NCBI RefSeq assembly: GCF_001403875.1
Contig: NZ_LN884299.1
Span: 2,356,117 to 2,420,116, forward strand
Direction of reading: 5' to 3'
Source of the DNA: Paenibacillus ihumii
Lineage (GTDB): Bacteria > Bacillota > Bacilli > Paenibacillales > Paenibacillaceae
Length of the DNA stretch: 64,000 nt
The notes under the pieces were generated by a model. The model was given only the letters and a program-made list of their open reading frames with translations. It searched no databases and had not been told where the DNA came from. Positions 52,736-61,123 of the stretch are shown one piece after another (the first letter of the stretch is position 1; every line of letters begins with the position of its first letter). A program made the translations under genes and the position numbers.

Positions 52736-54211
52736 TTGAATTCTACTTCTTCTACACAACAACAAGATATACAAAACATCAAGAAGCTGCCGATATTGAT
52801 CTCGCTCATCATCGGGGCATTCTTCTCCATTCTGAATGAAACGCTGCTCAATATTGCTCTGCCGAAGCTCGAAGTGGCGCTGGAGGTTTCTGCTTCTACG
52901 CTGCAGTGGCTCGCTACGGGGTATATGCTCGTCGTCGGCGTGCTCATTCCTGTATCGGCGCTGCTCGTACAATGGTTTACAACCAGGCAGATGTTCCTTG
53001 GAGCTATGGTGCTGTTCACGGCGGGAACGCTTCTGTGCGGAATTGCCCCGAATTTTGAATTATTGCTGATCGGTCGTTTGCTTCAAGCAAGCGGAGCAGG
53101 CCTAATGCTGCCCGTCATGATGAACACGATTCTCGTGCTTTATCCGCCGGAGACACGCGGAGCAGCTATGGGCACGATCGGGCTCGTGATCATGTTTGCT
53201 CCAGCGATCGGTCCCACGCTTTCGGGCTTGATTCTGCAGTTTGCCGACTGGCGCTGGCTGTTTTTCCTCGTGCTCCCTTTTGCCGTGCTTTCCATCGCGG
53301 TCTCATTCATTTTCTTGAAAAATGTAACCACCGTTACCAGGCCGAAGGTCGACGTGCTGTCGATCCTGCTGTCGACCCTCGGGTTCGGCGGCATCGTATT
53401 CGGCTTCAGCAGTGCGGGAAAACCTGAGGCAACCTGGGCCAGTACGGAAGTATACGTCCCTTTAATTGTGGGCGGTGTATCATTGCTTCTATTTGTCATC
53501 CGGCAATTGAAATCGAAAGAGCCTATGCTCGACCTTCGCGTCTTTAAATTTCCGATGTTTACGCTCACGACGATTATGCTCATCATCGCGATGATGACGA
53601 TGTTCTCGACGATGCTGCTGCTTCCCTTCCTGATGCAAGGGGTATTCCTGATGACAACCTTTGCGGCCGGGCTTGTCCTGCTTCCGGGAGGATTGCTCAA
53701 CGGACTCGTATCGCCGATTACCGGCAAGCTGTTTGATAAATTCGGCCCGCGCGCGCTCGTCATTCCCGGCAGCATTCTTCTGCTCCTCATTATGTGGCTG
53801 TTTACGCGCATTGATTTGCAGACGACCACGACAATCCTGGTCATCCTGCACATTCTGATGATGATTGCCATAGCGATGATCATGATGCCGATGCAGACCA
53901 ATGGATTAAACCAGCTGCCGCAGCGGCTCTATCCGCATGGAACGGCCGTACTGAATACTCTGCAGCAAATCGCCGGCGCCATTGGTGTCGCGCTGTTCAT
54001 CAGCATTATGACATCAGGGCAGCAATCCTATTTCATGACGCTGACGGCGGAACCTACACCTGCACAAATCGCGGAGGGACTGCTGGCCGGCATTCATCGT
54101 GCTTTTGTCGTCGGCCTCGCATTCGCCATCGTCGCTCTAGCGCTTTCGCTATTCACGAAGCGGACGAAAGCCCCTGTGGAGCAATTGGCTGCCGATCATT
54201 CCGCATCCTAA
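52736..54211 (+). CDS. MFS multidrug exporter, DHA2 (EmrB/QacA/LmrB-like) family
   Basis: A 491-residue polytopic membrane protein, the length of 14-helix drug:proton antiporters. Helix 1 carries NETLLNIALP, helix 2 follows with LQWLATGYML, and the antiporter motif C region is seen as GLMLPVMMN followed by APAIGPTLSGLI. The polar loop after the midpoint and paired hydrophobic stretches to the end support 14 segments. Start is TTG 52736 behind AGGGATGAG; the ATG seven bases earlier is in another frame. The gene is transcribed away from loaP and ends at a strong terminator, so it is a separate unit. It could export the peptide product, but the family mostly handles small hydrophobic drugs and the location alone is weak evidence. 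Confidence 0.9.
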   Translation: MNSTSSTQQQDIQNIKKLPILISLIIGAFFSILNETLLNIALPKLEVALEVSASTLQWLATGYMLVVGVLIPVSALLVQWFTTRQMFLGAMVLFTAGTLLCGIAPNFELLLIGRLLQASGAGLMLPVMMNTILVLYPPETRGAAMGTIGLVIMFAPAIGPTLSGLILQFADWRWLFFLVLPFAVLSIAVSFIFLKNVTTVTRPKVDVLSILLSTLGFGGIVFGFSSAGKPEATWASTEVYVPLIVGGVSLLLFVIRQLKSKEPMLDLRVFKFPMFTLTTIMLIIAMMTMFSTMLLLPFLMQGVFLMTTFAAGLVLLPGGLLNGLVSPITGKLFDKFGPRALVIPGSILLLLIMWLFTRIDLQTTTTILVILHILMMIAIAMIMMPMQTNGLNQLPQRLYPHGTAVLNTLQQIAGAIGVALFISIMTSGQQSYFMTLTAEPTPAQIAEGLLAGIHRAFVVGLAFAIVALALSLFTKRTKAPVEQLAADHSAS

Positions 54212-54244
54212 TGCTGCTGTTAGCATCATTTTCCGTAATACAAG

Positions 54245-54287
54245 AAGGACGATCTCCTAGCCTCTTAGGCTTGGAGTCGTCCTTTTT
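54245..54287 (+). terminator. Terminator after the MFS gene
   Basis: AAGGACGA ... TCGTCCTT with inner pairing (CTCC/GGAG, AGCC/GGCT) makes a long hairpin at 54245-54282, followed by TTTTT. It lies 34 bases after the MFS stop and also separates it from the convergent catE-like gene. Confidence 0.9.
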
Positions 54288-54349
54288 GCTGACTAAGAAT
54301 AATGATATTCGCTTCAGATGCTGCCGTTAACTGTGTATTCGGATGCTTC

Positions 54350-55207
54350 TTATCTTTCAAAGCCAATGCGGACATGAATGCCAAACGGGTCGCTTAAGGC
54401 AATAACGTCATCTTGACGCTGGCAGGATAAATCCGCCTGTCTGATTCGCCCCTCTACTTCGGCAAGGGCCTGCAGATTCGGTAGTGCAACGGTATAATAC
54501 GCCAGACCCGTTGCATCGGCGGCCGCAGGCGGCGCGCCTACTCCTGCCCAAGTGTTCAGCCCGATATGATGATGATAGCCGCCCGCGGAGATGAACAATG
54601 CCGCTGATCCGTAATGAGCGGTAATCTCGAAGCCGAGCACGTCGCAGTAGAACTGCTTGGCCTGCTGCAAATCGCCGACGTGGAAATGGACATGCCCGAT
54701 CACCGTTCCTGGGGGCAGCCCCTGCCACTGTGCCTGCTCGGAAATGCGCAGCAGCCCCTCGATATCCACGGGATCCGTCGTCATGACATATTCCCCGCTG
54801 GAGCTGCGCTGCCATGTATCCCGCGGCCGATCCGCATAAATTTCGATCCCGTTATTATCCGGATCGTTCAAATATAGCGCTTCACTTACAAGATGATCCC
54901 CTTGTCCGACCGCAATGTTATGCTTGATCAAATTACGCAGCGCTAGTCCGAGCGATATTCTGTCAGGCACTAAAATGGCAAAATGGTACAAGCCGGAGGA
55001 ACGGCCTGCCGAGATGCGGTAGTTCTCGTTCGCTTCCAGAACAATCAGCGTACGCCGCCCATCAGCAGTCAGCTCCGCCGTATTGCCCTCTTGCTTCAAT
55101 AGCTTCAGCCCGATGACCTCTTCATAGAATGCGATCGAGCGTTCCAGTTGTTGGACCTTCAAACGTACCAGGCCTATCTCTGCCTGGGGATGTATCGATT
55201 GTGCCAT
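54350..55207 (-). CDS. catE: Extradiol dioxygenase of the VOC family (catechol 2,3-dioxygenase, CatE-like)
   Basis: A 285-residue protein with two vicinal-oxygen-chelate halves (residues about 5-130 and 165-285), the layout of Bacillus CatE/YfiE-type ring-cleavage enzymes that detoxify catechols. Candidate metal ligands are the His of GTVIGHVHFHV and the His cluster GGYHHHIGLN in the second half. ATG 55207 (MAQSIHP) is chosen because AAGGGG sits eight bases upstream; the ATG at 55225 has no such site. It is convergent with the MFS gene and shares the terminator region. The upstream promoter overlaps a duplicated palindromic operator, as expected for a gene induced by quinone or catechol stress. 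A ring-cleaving role is inferred from family; related VOC proteins of other function cannot be ruled out. Confidence 0.83.
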   Translation of the reverse strand: MAQSIHPQAEIGLVRLKVQQLERSIAFYEEVIGLKLLKQEGNTAELTADGRRTLIVLEANENYRISAGRSSGLYHFAILVPDRISLGLALRNLIKHNIAVGQGDHLVSEALYLNDPDNNGIEIYADRPRDTWQRSSSGEYVMTTDPVDIEGLLRISEQAQWQGLPPGTVIGHVHFHVGDLQQAKQFYCDVLGFEITAHYGSAALFISAGGYHHHIGLNTWAGVGAPPAAADATGLAYYTVALPNLQALAEVEGRIRQADLSCQRQDDVIALSDPFGIHVRIGFER

Positions 55208-55254
55208 GACTGCGGCCCCTTCCATCTGAGTCTATAAAGTATGCAGCATTAAAC

Positions 55255-55298
55255 TTGTAATCAACTTAGTTACAATTGTTGTAATCAGTATAGTTACA
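55255..55298 (-). promoter_or_regulatory. Duplicated palindromic operator over the catE-like promoter
   Basis: Two 20-bp sites in direct repeat, 24 bp apart (55255-55274 and 55279-55298), each an inverted repeat of the form TTGTAATCA-NNN-TAGTTACA. They match at 17 of 20 positions. The upstream one covers the -10 box and the other covers the start region. This is the pattern of a dimeric repressor such as the MarR or DUF24/HxlR families known to control quinone and catechol detoxification genes; no such regulator is in the window. Confidence 0.65.
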
Positions 55299-55315
55299 CT
55301 TATACCTTTTGTCAA
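55287..55315 (-). promoter_or_regulatory. catE: Promoter of the catE-like gene
   Basis: Minus-strand TTGACA (55310-55315), a 17-bp spacer and TATACT (55287-55292), 80 bases before the start codon. The -10 is buried inside one of two palindromic operator copies, which implies repression. Confidence 0.8.
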
Positions 55316-55345
55316 TCATCAGGCCAACGAACACTTCTGGAAGTG

Positions 55346-55474
55346 AGTATCTGTAATGTGTGCTAATTGCAGCGCTTATATTAAGTACCTATAGTCGGTA
55401 CCTGTACTTAGTATCTGTAAACAGCTTCTATAAAATCAGTATCTATAATAAGTACCCGTTATGAGTACCTAAAA
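55346..55474 (+). repeat. Tandem array of 13-bp degenerate repeats
   Basis: Units with consensus AGTAYCTRTAA start at 55384, 55397, 55410, 55423, 55438, 55451 and 55464, that is every 13 bp with a single 15-bp step. Weaker copies lie at 55346 and 55371 in near phase. The array fills the space between the catE-like promoter and the stalk-domain gene. It could be a decayed minisatellite or a set of binding sites; it has no CRISPR-like spacers. Confidence 0.8.
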
Positions 55475-55553
55475 TGATGTGCAACTTTTTACCATGTTCT
55501 TCGTCCAAAGATTATATAAGAGCATTAAAAACTTTTACAGTCAGGAGATTATG

Positions 55554-56735
55554 ATGATGCACATGACAAAACACGTTTCAAACAAATTAGCCATGCTCGG
55601 GCTGGCCGCCCTGTTAACCACCGTTCCTCTCGCCTGTTCATCGGCTACTGCAACCGCGGCTGCGGCCACCAGCGCCAAGACACAATCCAATATCAAGCTG
55701 ACCATCAACGGACAGAAACATTCGCCTTCCTCTGCGCCTTTGATGCATAAAGGAGCCGTCTACCTGCCTTTGCGGGATATCAGTGAGCTGCTTGGCAGCG
55801 TCGTGTTCTGGAATGCGAAGGATAATAGCGTGACGATGACGTACCCCAATCGCGTAATTTCTATGAAATTGAATACTTCAACCGCTATGGTCAACGGAAA
55901 GACAGTGAAGCTGAATTCGCCGGCCATCATCAAAGATGGGCGCACCTTCGTCCCCGTTCGCTTCTTCTCAGAAGCGATTGGAGCCATTGTAGATTGGAAC
56001 GCTACCTCGAAGACCGTATCTCTGACTCAACAATCTATCTATGCCAAAGGAGGCGGAGTGAATACAACCGTTTGGCTGAATAAGGAGACGGGCGATGTGT
56101 ATTTGGCCTATCCTTTTGAAGCGGATCCGGTTCACGTTGGACAACTAGACATAGACGTCAAGGAATTTTTGGACATCACAGCCTACAGTATGCCGGGCGG
56201 ACAGCAAAGCTATATCATTACAGTCGAGGACAACTATGGCGAGCCCCATGTTCATACCAACGTGTATACGGCGATGATCAAAGACAATCAGCTTGTCAAA
56301 CAAAGCAAAGCCTATTACTTCCAACGGTATGAGAAAAATGCCGTACTGGATCAAGAAGGAAATGCTGTCTTGAACGATGGCAAGCAGCTCACGATCATCG
56401 ACGAACAAGGCCGCATCATCCAACAATATGACCTGCCCAAGCTGACCGGGAAGGATGAGAACCACTCCGTTCTGGCTGTCGCCTCATCCTATTTGCTCGT
56501 CCGGCCAAACCTGAGCGGACATCTGACCTTGATCAATTTAAAGGACCAATCGGCTACCCTCCTCTACCAAGAGTTCTTAAGCGGAACTGATCGCGAGTAT
56601 GCCGAAATGAACGATGTGCCGTATTGGGGCGATAACCTCGTATTTATAGGCGAGGCTCCGGATGGCTCTCTGCAATTCGAGAACCACAGTCCTTTTGGCA
56701 GCAAGGATAAGAAATACACATACAAGTTGAATTAG
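55554..56735 (+). CDS. Secreted protein with copper-amine-oxidase N-terminal (stalk) domain
   Basis: About 393 residues. A signal peptide (hydrophobic LAMLGLAALLTTVPLA) ends near a Cys, but the residue at -3 is Pro, so it is a poor lipobox. Residues about 45-160 form the two-repeat stalk domain common in Paenibacillus secreted proteins: KLTINGQ, VYLPLRDISELLG, VFWN, then AIIKDGRTFVPVRFFSEAIGA and VDWN. The remaining 230 residues have no family I recognise and look like a beta-rich extracellular domain. Four in-frame ATGs cluster at 55551-55563 behind AGGAG; 55554 or 55557 are best spaced. An upstream open frame to 55479 has no ribosome site. A 13-bp tandem array lies directly upstream, and a perfect hairpin terminator follows. 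Function unknown. Confidence 0.85.
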   Translation: MMHMTKHVSNKLAMLGLAALLTTVPLACSSATATAAAATSAKTQSNIKLTINGQKHSPSSAPLMHKGAVYLPLRDISELLGSVVFWNAKDNSVTMTYPNRVISMKLNTSTAMVNGKTVKLNSPAIIKDGRTFVPVRFFSEAIGAIVDWNATSKTVSLTQQSIYAKGGGVNTTVWLNKETGDVYLAYPFEADPVHVGQLDIDVKEFLDITAYSMPGGQQSYIITVEDNYGEPHVHTNVYTAMIKDNQLVKQSKAYYFQRYEKNAVLDQEGNAVLNDGKQLTIIDEQGRIIQQYDLPKLTGKDENHSVLAVASSYLLVRPNLSGHLTLINLKDQSATLLYQEFLSGTDREYAEMNDVPYWGDNLVFIGEAPDGSLQFENHSPFGSKDKKYTYKLN

Positions 56736-56822
56736 CAGGAATGATCCATGGAGGACGGCTTTATCTATCTAGAAAAGCCCATCGCTCTGCACTATCAGCA
56801 ACACCTGCTTAACTATACGTAT

Positions 56823-56864
56823 ATAATGAGAAAGAACCGGGTCCCCCCGGTTCTTTCTCATTAT
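56823..56864. terminator. Bidirectional hairpin terminator, perfect 19-bp stem
   Basis: ATAATGAGAAAGAACCGGG (56823-56841) pairs perfectly with 56846-56864 around a four-base loop. It lies between the convergent stalk-domain and repeat-protein genes. The arms are A-rich on one side and U-rich on the other in both directions, so it can end both transcripts although no long pure U-tract follows. Confidence 0.8.
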
Positions 56865-56878
56865 GGCATCAAGGATGA

Positions 56879-58471
56879 TCAATAAACATCAAGAAGCGCT
56901 GTGTCCTCATAGCCGTTGTAAGTTACCTTCAAAGCGGTTCGCCCTATTTTTAACCCGATAATGTGACCATCCTCTATTCGAGCGATAGACGGATCACTGA
57001 CTTCAAAAGAACTCTCAGCCGTAATGTCTGTAAGCTTGTTGCCCTCCTGATAGTAAACGACTAGATCCAGCGGTTGGCCGATATTAACACTATATTCTGC
57101 AGAATCCAACAGAACAGCTGTATACGTCCTCACGACAAAGACGGTGGCTTCTGCCGAAATGTTGTTAAATACCGCTCGAATCTTCGTTTGTCCGAGACGA
57201 TGCCCTGTCAGATTGCCATCCTCATCAATAGAAACAATAGTTTCATCTTCCGAGCTATAAGCAGCTTGTCCGGTGACATCGCTCTTCACTCCGCCATACA
57301 CAGCTGTCACTACCGTATCGAGCCTCTGCCCCTCGACCAGCGAGTAAGCGTTAGAGTCAAAGCTCAGGCTATCTTCCAAAGGAGCTTCCTCATTCGCCCC
57401 TTTGAATTTCAGCAGCTTTTGACCTGCAATTACAACAGCTCCTCCGTCCGTTGTAGGAGCCAGCTTGCTTAATTCGCTCAACGCTCGCTGCCATTGCACA
57501 TTTCCGTTTTCATCCGTCTTATAAATGCCTTCTGTCGTACCTACCAGATAACCGCCATCCGCTGCTTCCTCAAGGGATTTCACTTCTCCTTTAAAAGAAA
57601 GCGGGAGATACAGCTCCGTCTCGTGTGAGGCTGTATTTTTAAGGAATACAACTTCATTCGTCTCGGCATCCGTGGCAAAAATGATGTATCCTCCATCATC
57701 CGTTGCAAGCGCCGCTCCGCTAATAAGCCCCTGATATTCCTGTGTTTCCAGGATCTGACCCTCTGCATCGAGCCGCCATACGTATTGATTTCTATAGTAA
57801 CCGTTATATCCTTCCACCAGGTAGCTTCCGTCCGTCAATTTAATCAATCTGTCGGAATGATATCCGAAACTCGCAAATGTATCGCCGAGCTTGGTCGACC
57901 ATACCGTTTCTCCTTGATCCGTAACTTTGCCGGCGAAAGCTCTGTCATGAATATTAAACCAGCCCCCCAGATTATTGGCATATAGTATCCCTCCATCCTT
58001 TGCGAGCCGAATATCTGAAAAACCCGGAGAGGTACCGCCAGTGAGATGTATATATGCTACACTGTTACCTTCGGTATCATATTTTTCGATAAAAAACGGG
58101 CTGTTCCGCTCCCTTCCAATTCCGACAGTGCCGCCAATTAAATATCCTCCGTCCGGTGTAGTGGTTCCAGCTCCTGGAAGATATCTTCGGCCGGGTTCGG
58201 AGTTTGCCTCATGAAATTTCTCCCAGTATAAATAACCTTCTGTATCGGTCTTAGCTAAATACAAGTCAAAGCTTGGTTTATGAGAACCAATTAGGGAGTA
58301 TCCGTCCTCCGTCTGCTTCACATCGATGAATCTAATGTCCTTACTTAAAGTCCGTTCCCACTCCAATTCGGCTTCATTGCTTGCCGCGATAGTCCCTCCT
58401 GTTGGTAGAACGGTGAGGAGCATAACCGTTAACAGCCAAGTAAACCATTTTTGATTTAGACGTTTATTCAT
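56879..58471 (-). CDS. Secreted repeat protein with C-terminal BIG2-like domains
   Basis: A 530-residue exported protein. The signal peptide is clear (KRLNQKWFTWLLTVMLLTV, likely cut after TIAA). Residues about 40-350 hold repeated blades with the motif DGGYLIGG/DGGYIIFA/DGGYLVGT, suggesting a beta-propeller-like fold. Residues about 360-530 hold two bacterial Ig-like (BIG2) units (VVTAVYGG...DEDGNLTGHRLGQTKIRAVF and VVYYQEG...GHIIGLKIGRTALKVTY). ATG 58471 is chosen because GGAGGG lies about seven bases before it. The same C-terminal unit reappears at the right edge of the window in another gene. It is convergent with the stalk-domain gene. A cell-surface or matrix role is likely, but no catalytic motif is seen. 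Confidence 0.85.
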   Translation of the reverse strand: MNKRLNQKWFTWLLTVMLLTVLPTGGTIAASNEAELEWERTLSKDIRFIDVKQTEDGYSLIGSHKPSFDLYLAKTDTEGYLYWEKFHEANSEPGRRYLPGAGTTTPDGGYLIGGTVGIGRERNSPFFIEKYDTEGNSVAYIHLTGGTSPGFSDIRLAKDGGILYANNLGGWFNIHDRAFAGKVTDQGETVWSTKLGDTFASFGYHSDRLIKLTDGSYLVEGYNGYYRNQYVWRLDAEGQILETQEYQGLISGAALATDDGGYIIFATDAETNEVVFLKNTASHETELYLPLSFKGEVKSLEEAADGGYLVGTTEGIYKTDENGNVQWQRALSELSKLAPTTDGGAVVIAGQKLLKFKGANEEAPLEDSLSFDSNAYSLVEGQRLDTVVTAVYGGVKSDVTGQAAYSSEDETIVSIDEDGNLTGHRLGQTKIRAVFNNISAEATVFVVRTYTAVLLDSAEYSVNIGQPLDLVVYYQEGNKLTDITAESSFEVSDPSIARIEDGHIIGLKIGRTALKVTYNGYEDTALLDVY

Positions 58472-58820
58472 GTTTCTTCCCTCCAATAAATTAGAATGAA
58501 ATAAAGGATTGATGAAAACGCCTGCTGCTGTCTTTGAATTTGAACGATGCTCCCCTAAGAGGTAATGTCATTTAGTTCATCCGATCTTTCACTGGAGCCA
58601 CTCACAAGGCACGCCAGCTTTTTCCACCGATAGTGAAGCCACCTCTCTCCCGTCTTATCTCATAGATTAAACCTTGACCAAGCTCGAACTGAAACCACCT
58701 CCCAACCCAAGTTATATAGTTAGACTTAAAAATAGCCTGGAAGTTTCGTTATATTTTTCCATATTTTCATAATTTATTTATTCAATTAATAGAGTCATTT
58801 AGGGATAATCCCCAACACGA
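58472..58820. other. Intergenic region upstream of the secreted repeat protein
   Basis: About 350 bp with no convincing gene. The ribosome site of the 58471 gene is at its left end. A minus-strand TATATA near 58725 may be a -10 box, but its -35 is poor. A small palindrome GGGAT-N-ATCCC just after thrC may weakly help termination. I could not fit a known riboswitch or T-box to it. Confidence 0.4.
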
Positions 58821-60089
58821 TTATGGCAACTTATCCCTGACACTCTTCGGCGACAAAGGCTCATCGCCCAGATGGAGCATTTCCTCTCCATACATCTCCT
58901 CCAGCGCATCCACATCCTTGAGGATATGCCCGGTCAAGATCGCTGCCGCAGTCTCCTCCGGATCGATCACGCCACCCGCACGCAGCTTCTTCAGCCCGGC
59001 TACCGTTGCGGCGGAGGCCGGCTCGCAGCCGACTCCACTGCTGTCTATAATCCGCTTAGCCCGCATTATCTCCTCATCGCTAACCGATACCGTTACACCT
59101 CGGGTAAGCTTCAATGCAAGCAGTGCCTTGCGCCAGCTCGGCGGATTACCGATGTTCATGGCACTGGCCCTCGTCCGTGGCTGCGGATCAGGTATTAGCA
59201 TCTGCTCGTTATTCTGCACCATTCGATGAAACGGACTAGCCCCTTCGGCCTGAACAAGCGCGATGCGCGGCAGCTTATCGATCATGCCCAGCCGCCATAA
59301 ATCGTCCAATCCTTTGCCCAGGGCGGAAACATTGCTAAGCGCCCCTCCAGGGATCGCGATCCAATCCGGCATCTTCCACCCAAGCTGCTGCGCCAGCTCA
59401 TAGATGATGCTCTTCTGCCCTTCGATCCGGTAAGGGTTCAACGAATTGCACACATAGAGGCCGAGCTCATCACCCCAACGCTCCAAAAATCTGATCCCGT
59501 CATCATATGTCCCATTAAAACGGATCACTTGCGCGCCATATGCAATCGTCTGATTGATTTTTGCCGGAGAAATATCGCTGGCCGGCGCGATAACAAGTGA
59601 AGCCCGGCCGCACCAGGCCGAATACATGGCGAGCGATGCCGAGGTATTTCCGGTAGAGGAGCAAGCGAAGACATCTCTTCCCAAGGACAACCCATGGGAG
59701 ACGGCAACGACCATTCCGTTATCCTTGAAGGAGCCGCTCGGATTCTCGCTCTGTGCCTTCAGCCTGATCTCCCGTATTCCTGCATACGCGGCGCTGACCT
59801 CGGAACGGTACAGGCCTGTGTTTCCCTCACCCCTTGTGATCATGGCCGCCTCCGGAAGCTCTGGAGCGATCAGCTCCGCATACCTCCACACCCCGCTGGC
59901 ATGAACATCTCCCCGTAGATGCAGCCTTTGCTCAAACAGCCGCTTTAAGTGTTCTCCATCCAAGCCGCTCAAATCACGCTGCAGCTCCAATATCCCCCCG
60001 CATTGGCAGCGAAGCTGCCAATGTCCGCTAATCCCGGCCCCGCATTCCAAGCAGACCAGCATATGTCCCCGATTTATGCTATTTGTCAT
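58821..60089 (-). CDS. thrC: Threonine synthase
   Basis: A 422-residue PLP enzyme that converts O-phosphohomoserine to threonine in the cytosol. It starts with a zinc-ribbon-like segment (CLECG...CQCGG) typical of the longer threonine synthase subgroup. The PLP lysine lies in NPSGSFKDNGM, the phosphate/cofactor loop in CSSTGNTSASLA, and the substrate region in AIPGGALSNVSALGKG. ATG 60089 is preceded by AAGGAG. It stands alone, not in a hom-thrC-thrB operon, and is divergent from a LysR gene across a 131-bp spacer with an AT-rich inverted repeat, which suggests control by that regulator. Other PLP fold-type II enzymes are less likely given the zinc ribbon and overall match. Confidence 0.88.
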   Translation of the reverse strand: MTNSINRGHMLVCLECGAGISGHWQLRCQCGGILELQRDLSGLDGEHLKRLFEQRLHLRGDVHASGVWRYAELIAPELPEAAMITRGEGNTGLYRSEVSAAYAGIREIRLKAQSENPSGSFKDNGMVVAVSHGLSLGRDVFACSSTGNTSASLAMYSAWCGRASLVIAPASDISPAKINQTIAYGAQVIRFNGTYDDGIRFLERWGDELGLYVCNSLNPYRIEGQKSIIYELAQQLGWKMPDWIAIPGGALSNVSALGKGLDDLWRLGMIDKLPRIALVQAEGASPFHRMVQNNEQMLIPDPQPRTRASAMNIGNPPSWRKALLALKLTRGVTVSVSDEEIMRAKRIIDSSGVGCEPASAATVAGLKKLRAGGVIDPEETAAAILTGHILKDVDALEEMYGEEMLHLGDEPLSPKSVRDKLP

Positions 60090-60166
60090 CCCATTCTCTC
60101 CTTCGCTTAACAGGTGAATTTGTCATCCTACAAACACCATAACGGATAGCAGAAAATAAGAATAAT

Positions 60167-60187
60167 ATATATAATTTAGTTATATAT
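60167..60187. promoter_or_regulatory. AT-rich inverted repeat between thrC and LysR, candidate operator
   Basis: ATATATAA-TTTAG-TTATATAT is a perfect 8-5-8 inverted repeat containing T-N11-A spacing, in the middle of the divergent spacer. It suits binding of the adjacent LysR protein. AT-richness makes chance symmetry possible. Confidence 0.5.
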
Positions 60188-60220
60188 AAATTTAATTTAT
60201 GTATAAGGGAGACGAATTTC

Positions 60221-61123
60221 ATGAACCTTCATGCACTACGCATTTTTCACCAAATTTCACAAGCTGGAGGAGTAAGCAAAGCCGCTGAAGAGCTTAAGAT
60301 TAGCCAACCGGCGGTCACCATGCAGCTCCGTAAGCTGGAGAGGGAATTGCAAATGCGCTTGACGCGGTCGGAAGGAAGAAAGGTCGTGCTGACCGATGCG
60401 GGGATTTGGCTGGCTGCCCAGGCGGACAGGCTGTTTGCCCTGGAAGCGGAAATCGACAAGCAGTGCGGCGCCTATCAACAGGGAATCATTGGCAGCCTGA
60501 AAATATCAGCCACCTATTTGCCGGCAAATTATTTACTGCCGGCATGGCTGGCGCAGTATCAGCTGAGGCATGCCGGCGTTGAAATCAGTCTTGTATCGGG
60601 CAATGTGCAGTTTGCGATCGACAAGCTGCTTCGTTTCGAGACGGATATGGCCTGGATCGGCGACTCGCGCAGGCGGCTCCCGGCCGGCGTTGACGCCATC
60701 CCTGTGCACGAAGACGAGCTCTGGTTCGTAGCTTCTCCGCAGCATCCGCTTGCCGGGCAAAGCGCTGCCCCTGCCGAACTGCTCGCCTCTCCCTTTGTAC
60801 TCAGAGAACCCGGGAGCTATACGCTTGAGGCTCTGCTGTCACTCTGCCGGACAGCAGAAATACCCGAACCGCTGCCCGCGGTTCGGGTAAATGGGCCCCA
60901 GGAGGCTCTTCGGGCTGCGCTTGCCGGGCTGGGGATTACGCTGACGTCAGCCATGGAGGCGCATTCCTACGTAGAGAACGGCTCGCTAATACGGATCGAG
61001 GCCGAAGGCCTTAAGGCGAGCAACGTTATTTCCTGCTGCGTGCGCTCCGGCGATCCCCTGCCTCCGCAAGCCAAATCCTTTCTGGAGCTGGTTCAGAAAG
61101 CTGGTGTAAAATGCTTGATTTAG
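60221..61123 (+). CDS. LysR-family regulator, divergent from thrC
   Basis: A 300-residue LysR-type transcription factor. The N-terminal helix-turn-helix is plain (LHALRIFHQISQAGGVSKAAEELKISQPAVTMQLRKLE split over residues 3-40), followed by a linker helix and a two-lobed periplasmic-binding-like effector domain (KISATYLPANYLLPAWLA, DMAWIGDSR, AALAGLGITL). ATG 60221 follows AAGGGAG. It is divergent from thrC with a shared control region, the usual geometry for LysR regulation of the neighbour, and its stop codon overlaps the stop of aroC by four bases. The effector is unknown; threonine or a precursor is only a guess. Confidence 0.9.
   Translation: MNLHALRIFHQISQAGGVSKAAEELKISQPAVTMQLRKLERELQMRLTRSEGRKVVLTDAGIWLAAQADRLFALEAEIDKQCGAYQQGIIGSLKISATYLPANYLLPAWLAQYQLRHAGVEISLVSGNVQFAIDKLLRFETDMAWIGDSRRRLPAGVDAIPVHEDELWFVASPQHPLAGQSAAPAELLASPFVLREPGSYTLEALLSLCRTAEIPEPLPAVRVNGPQEALRAALAGLGITLTSAMEAHSYVENGSLIRIEAEGLKASNVISCCVRSGDPLPPQAKSFLELVQKAGVKCLI

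Noticed and set aside
53140..53901. 253-codon minus-strand frame inside the MFS gene
   Set aside because: Composition (Met, Ile, Arg, Ser runs) mirrors the membrane-protein codons of the opposite strand; no ribosome site and no recognisable domain.
52736..54211. Dedicated exporter of the NRPS product
   Set aside because: It is divergent from the operon, has its own terminator, and the DHA2 family usually moves small drugs; adjacency alone does not support the assignment.
55346..55474. CRISPR array
   Set aside because: The repeat unit is 13 bp or less with no unique spacers of 25-40 bp and no cas genes nearby.
58472..58820. Riboswitch or T-box upstream of the secreted repeat protein
   Set aside because: No T-box GGTGG motif context, no c-di-GMP or c-di-AMP core motifs, and no downstream expression platform could be fitted by eye.
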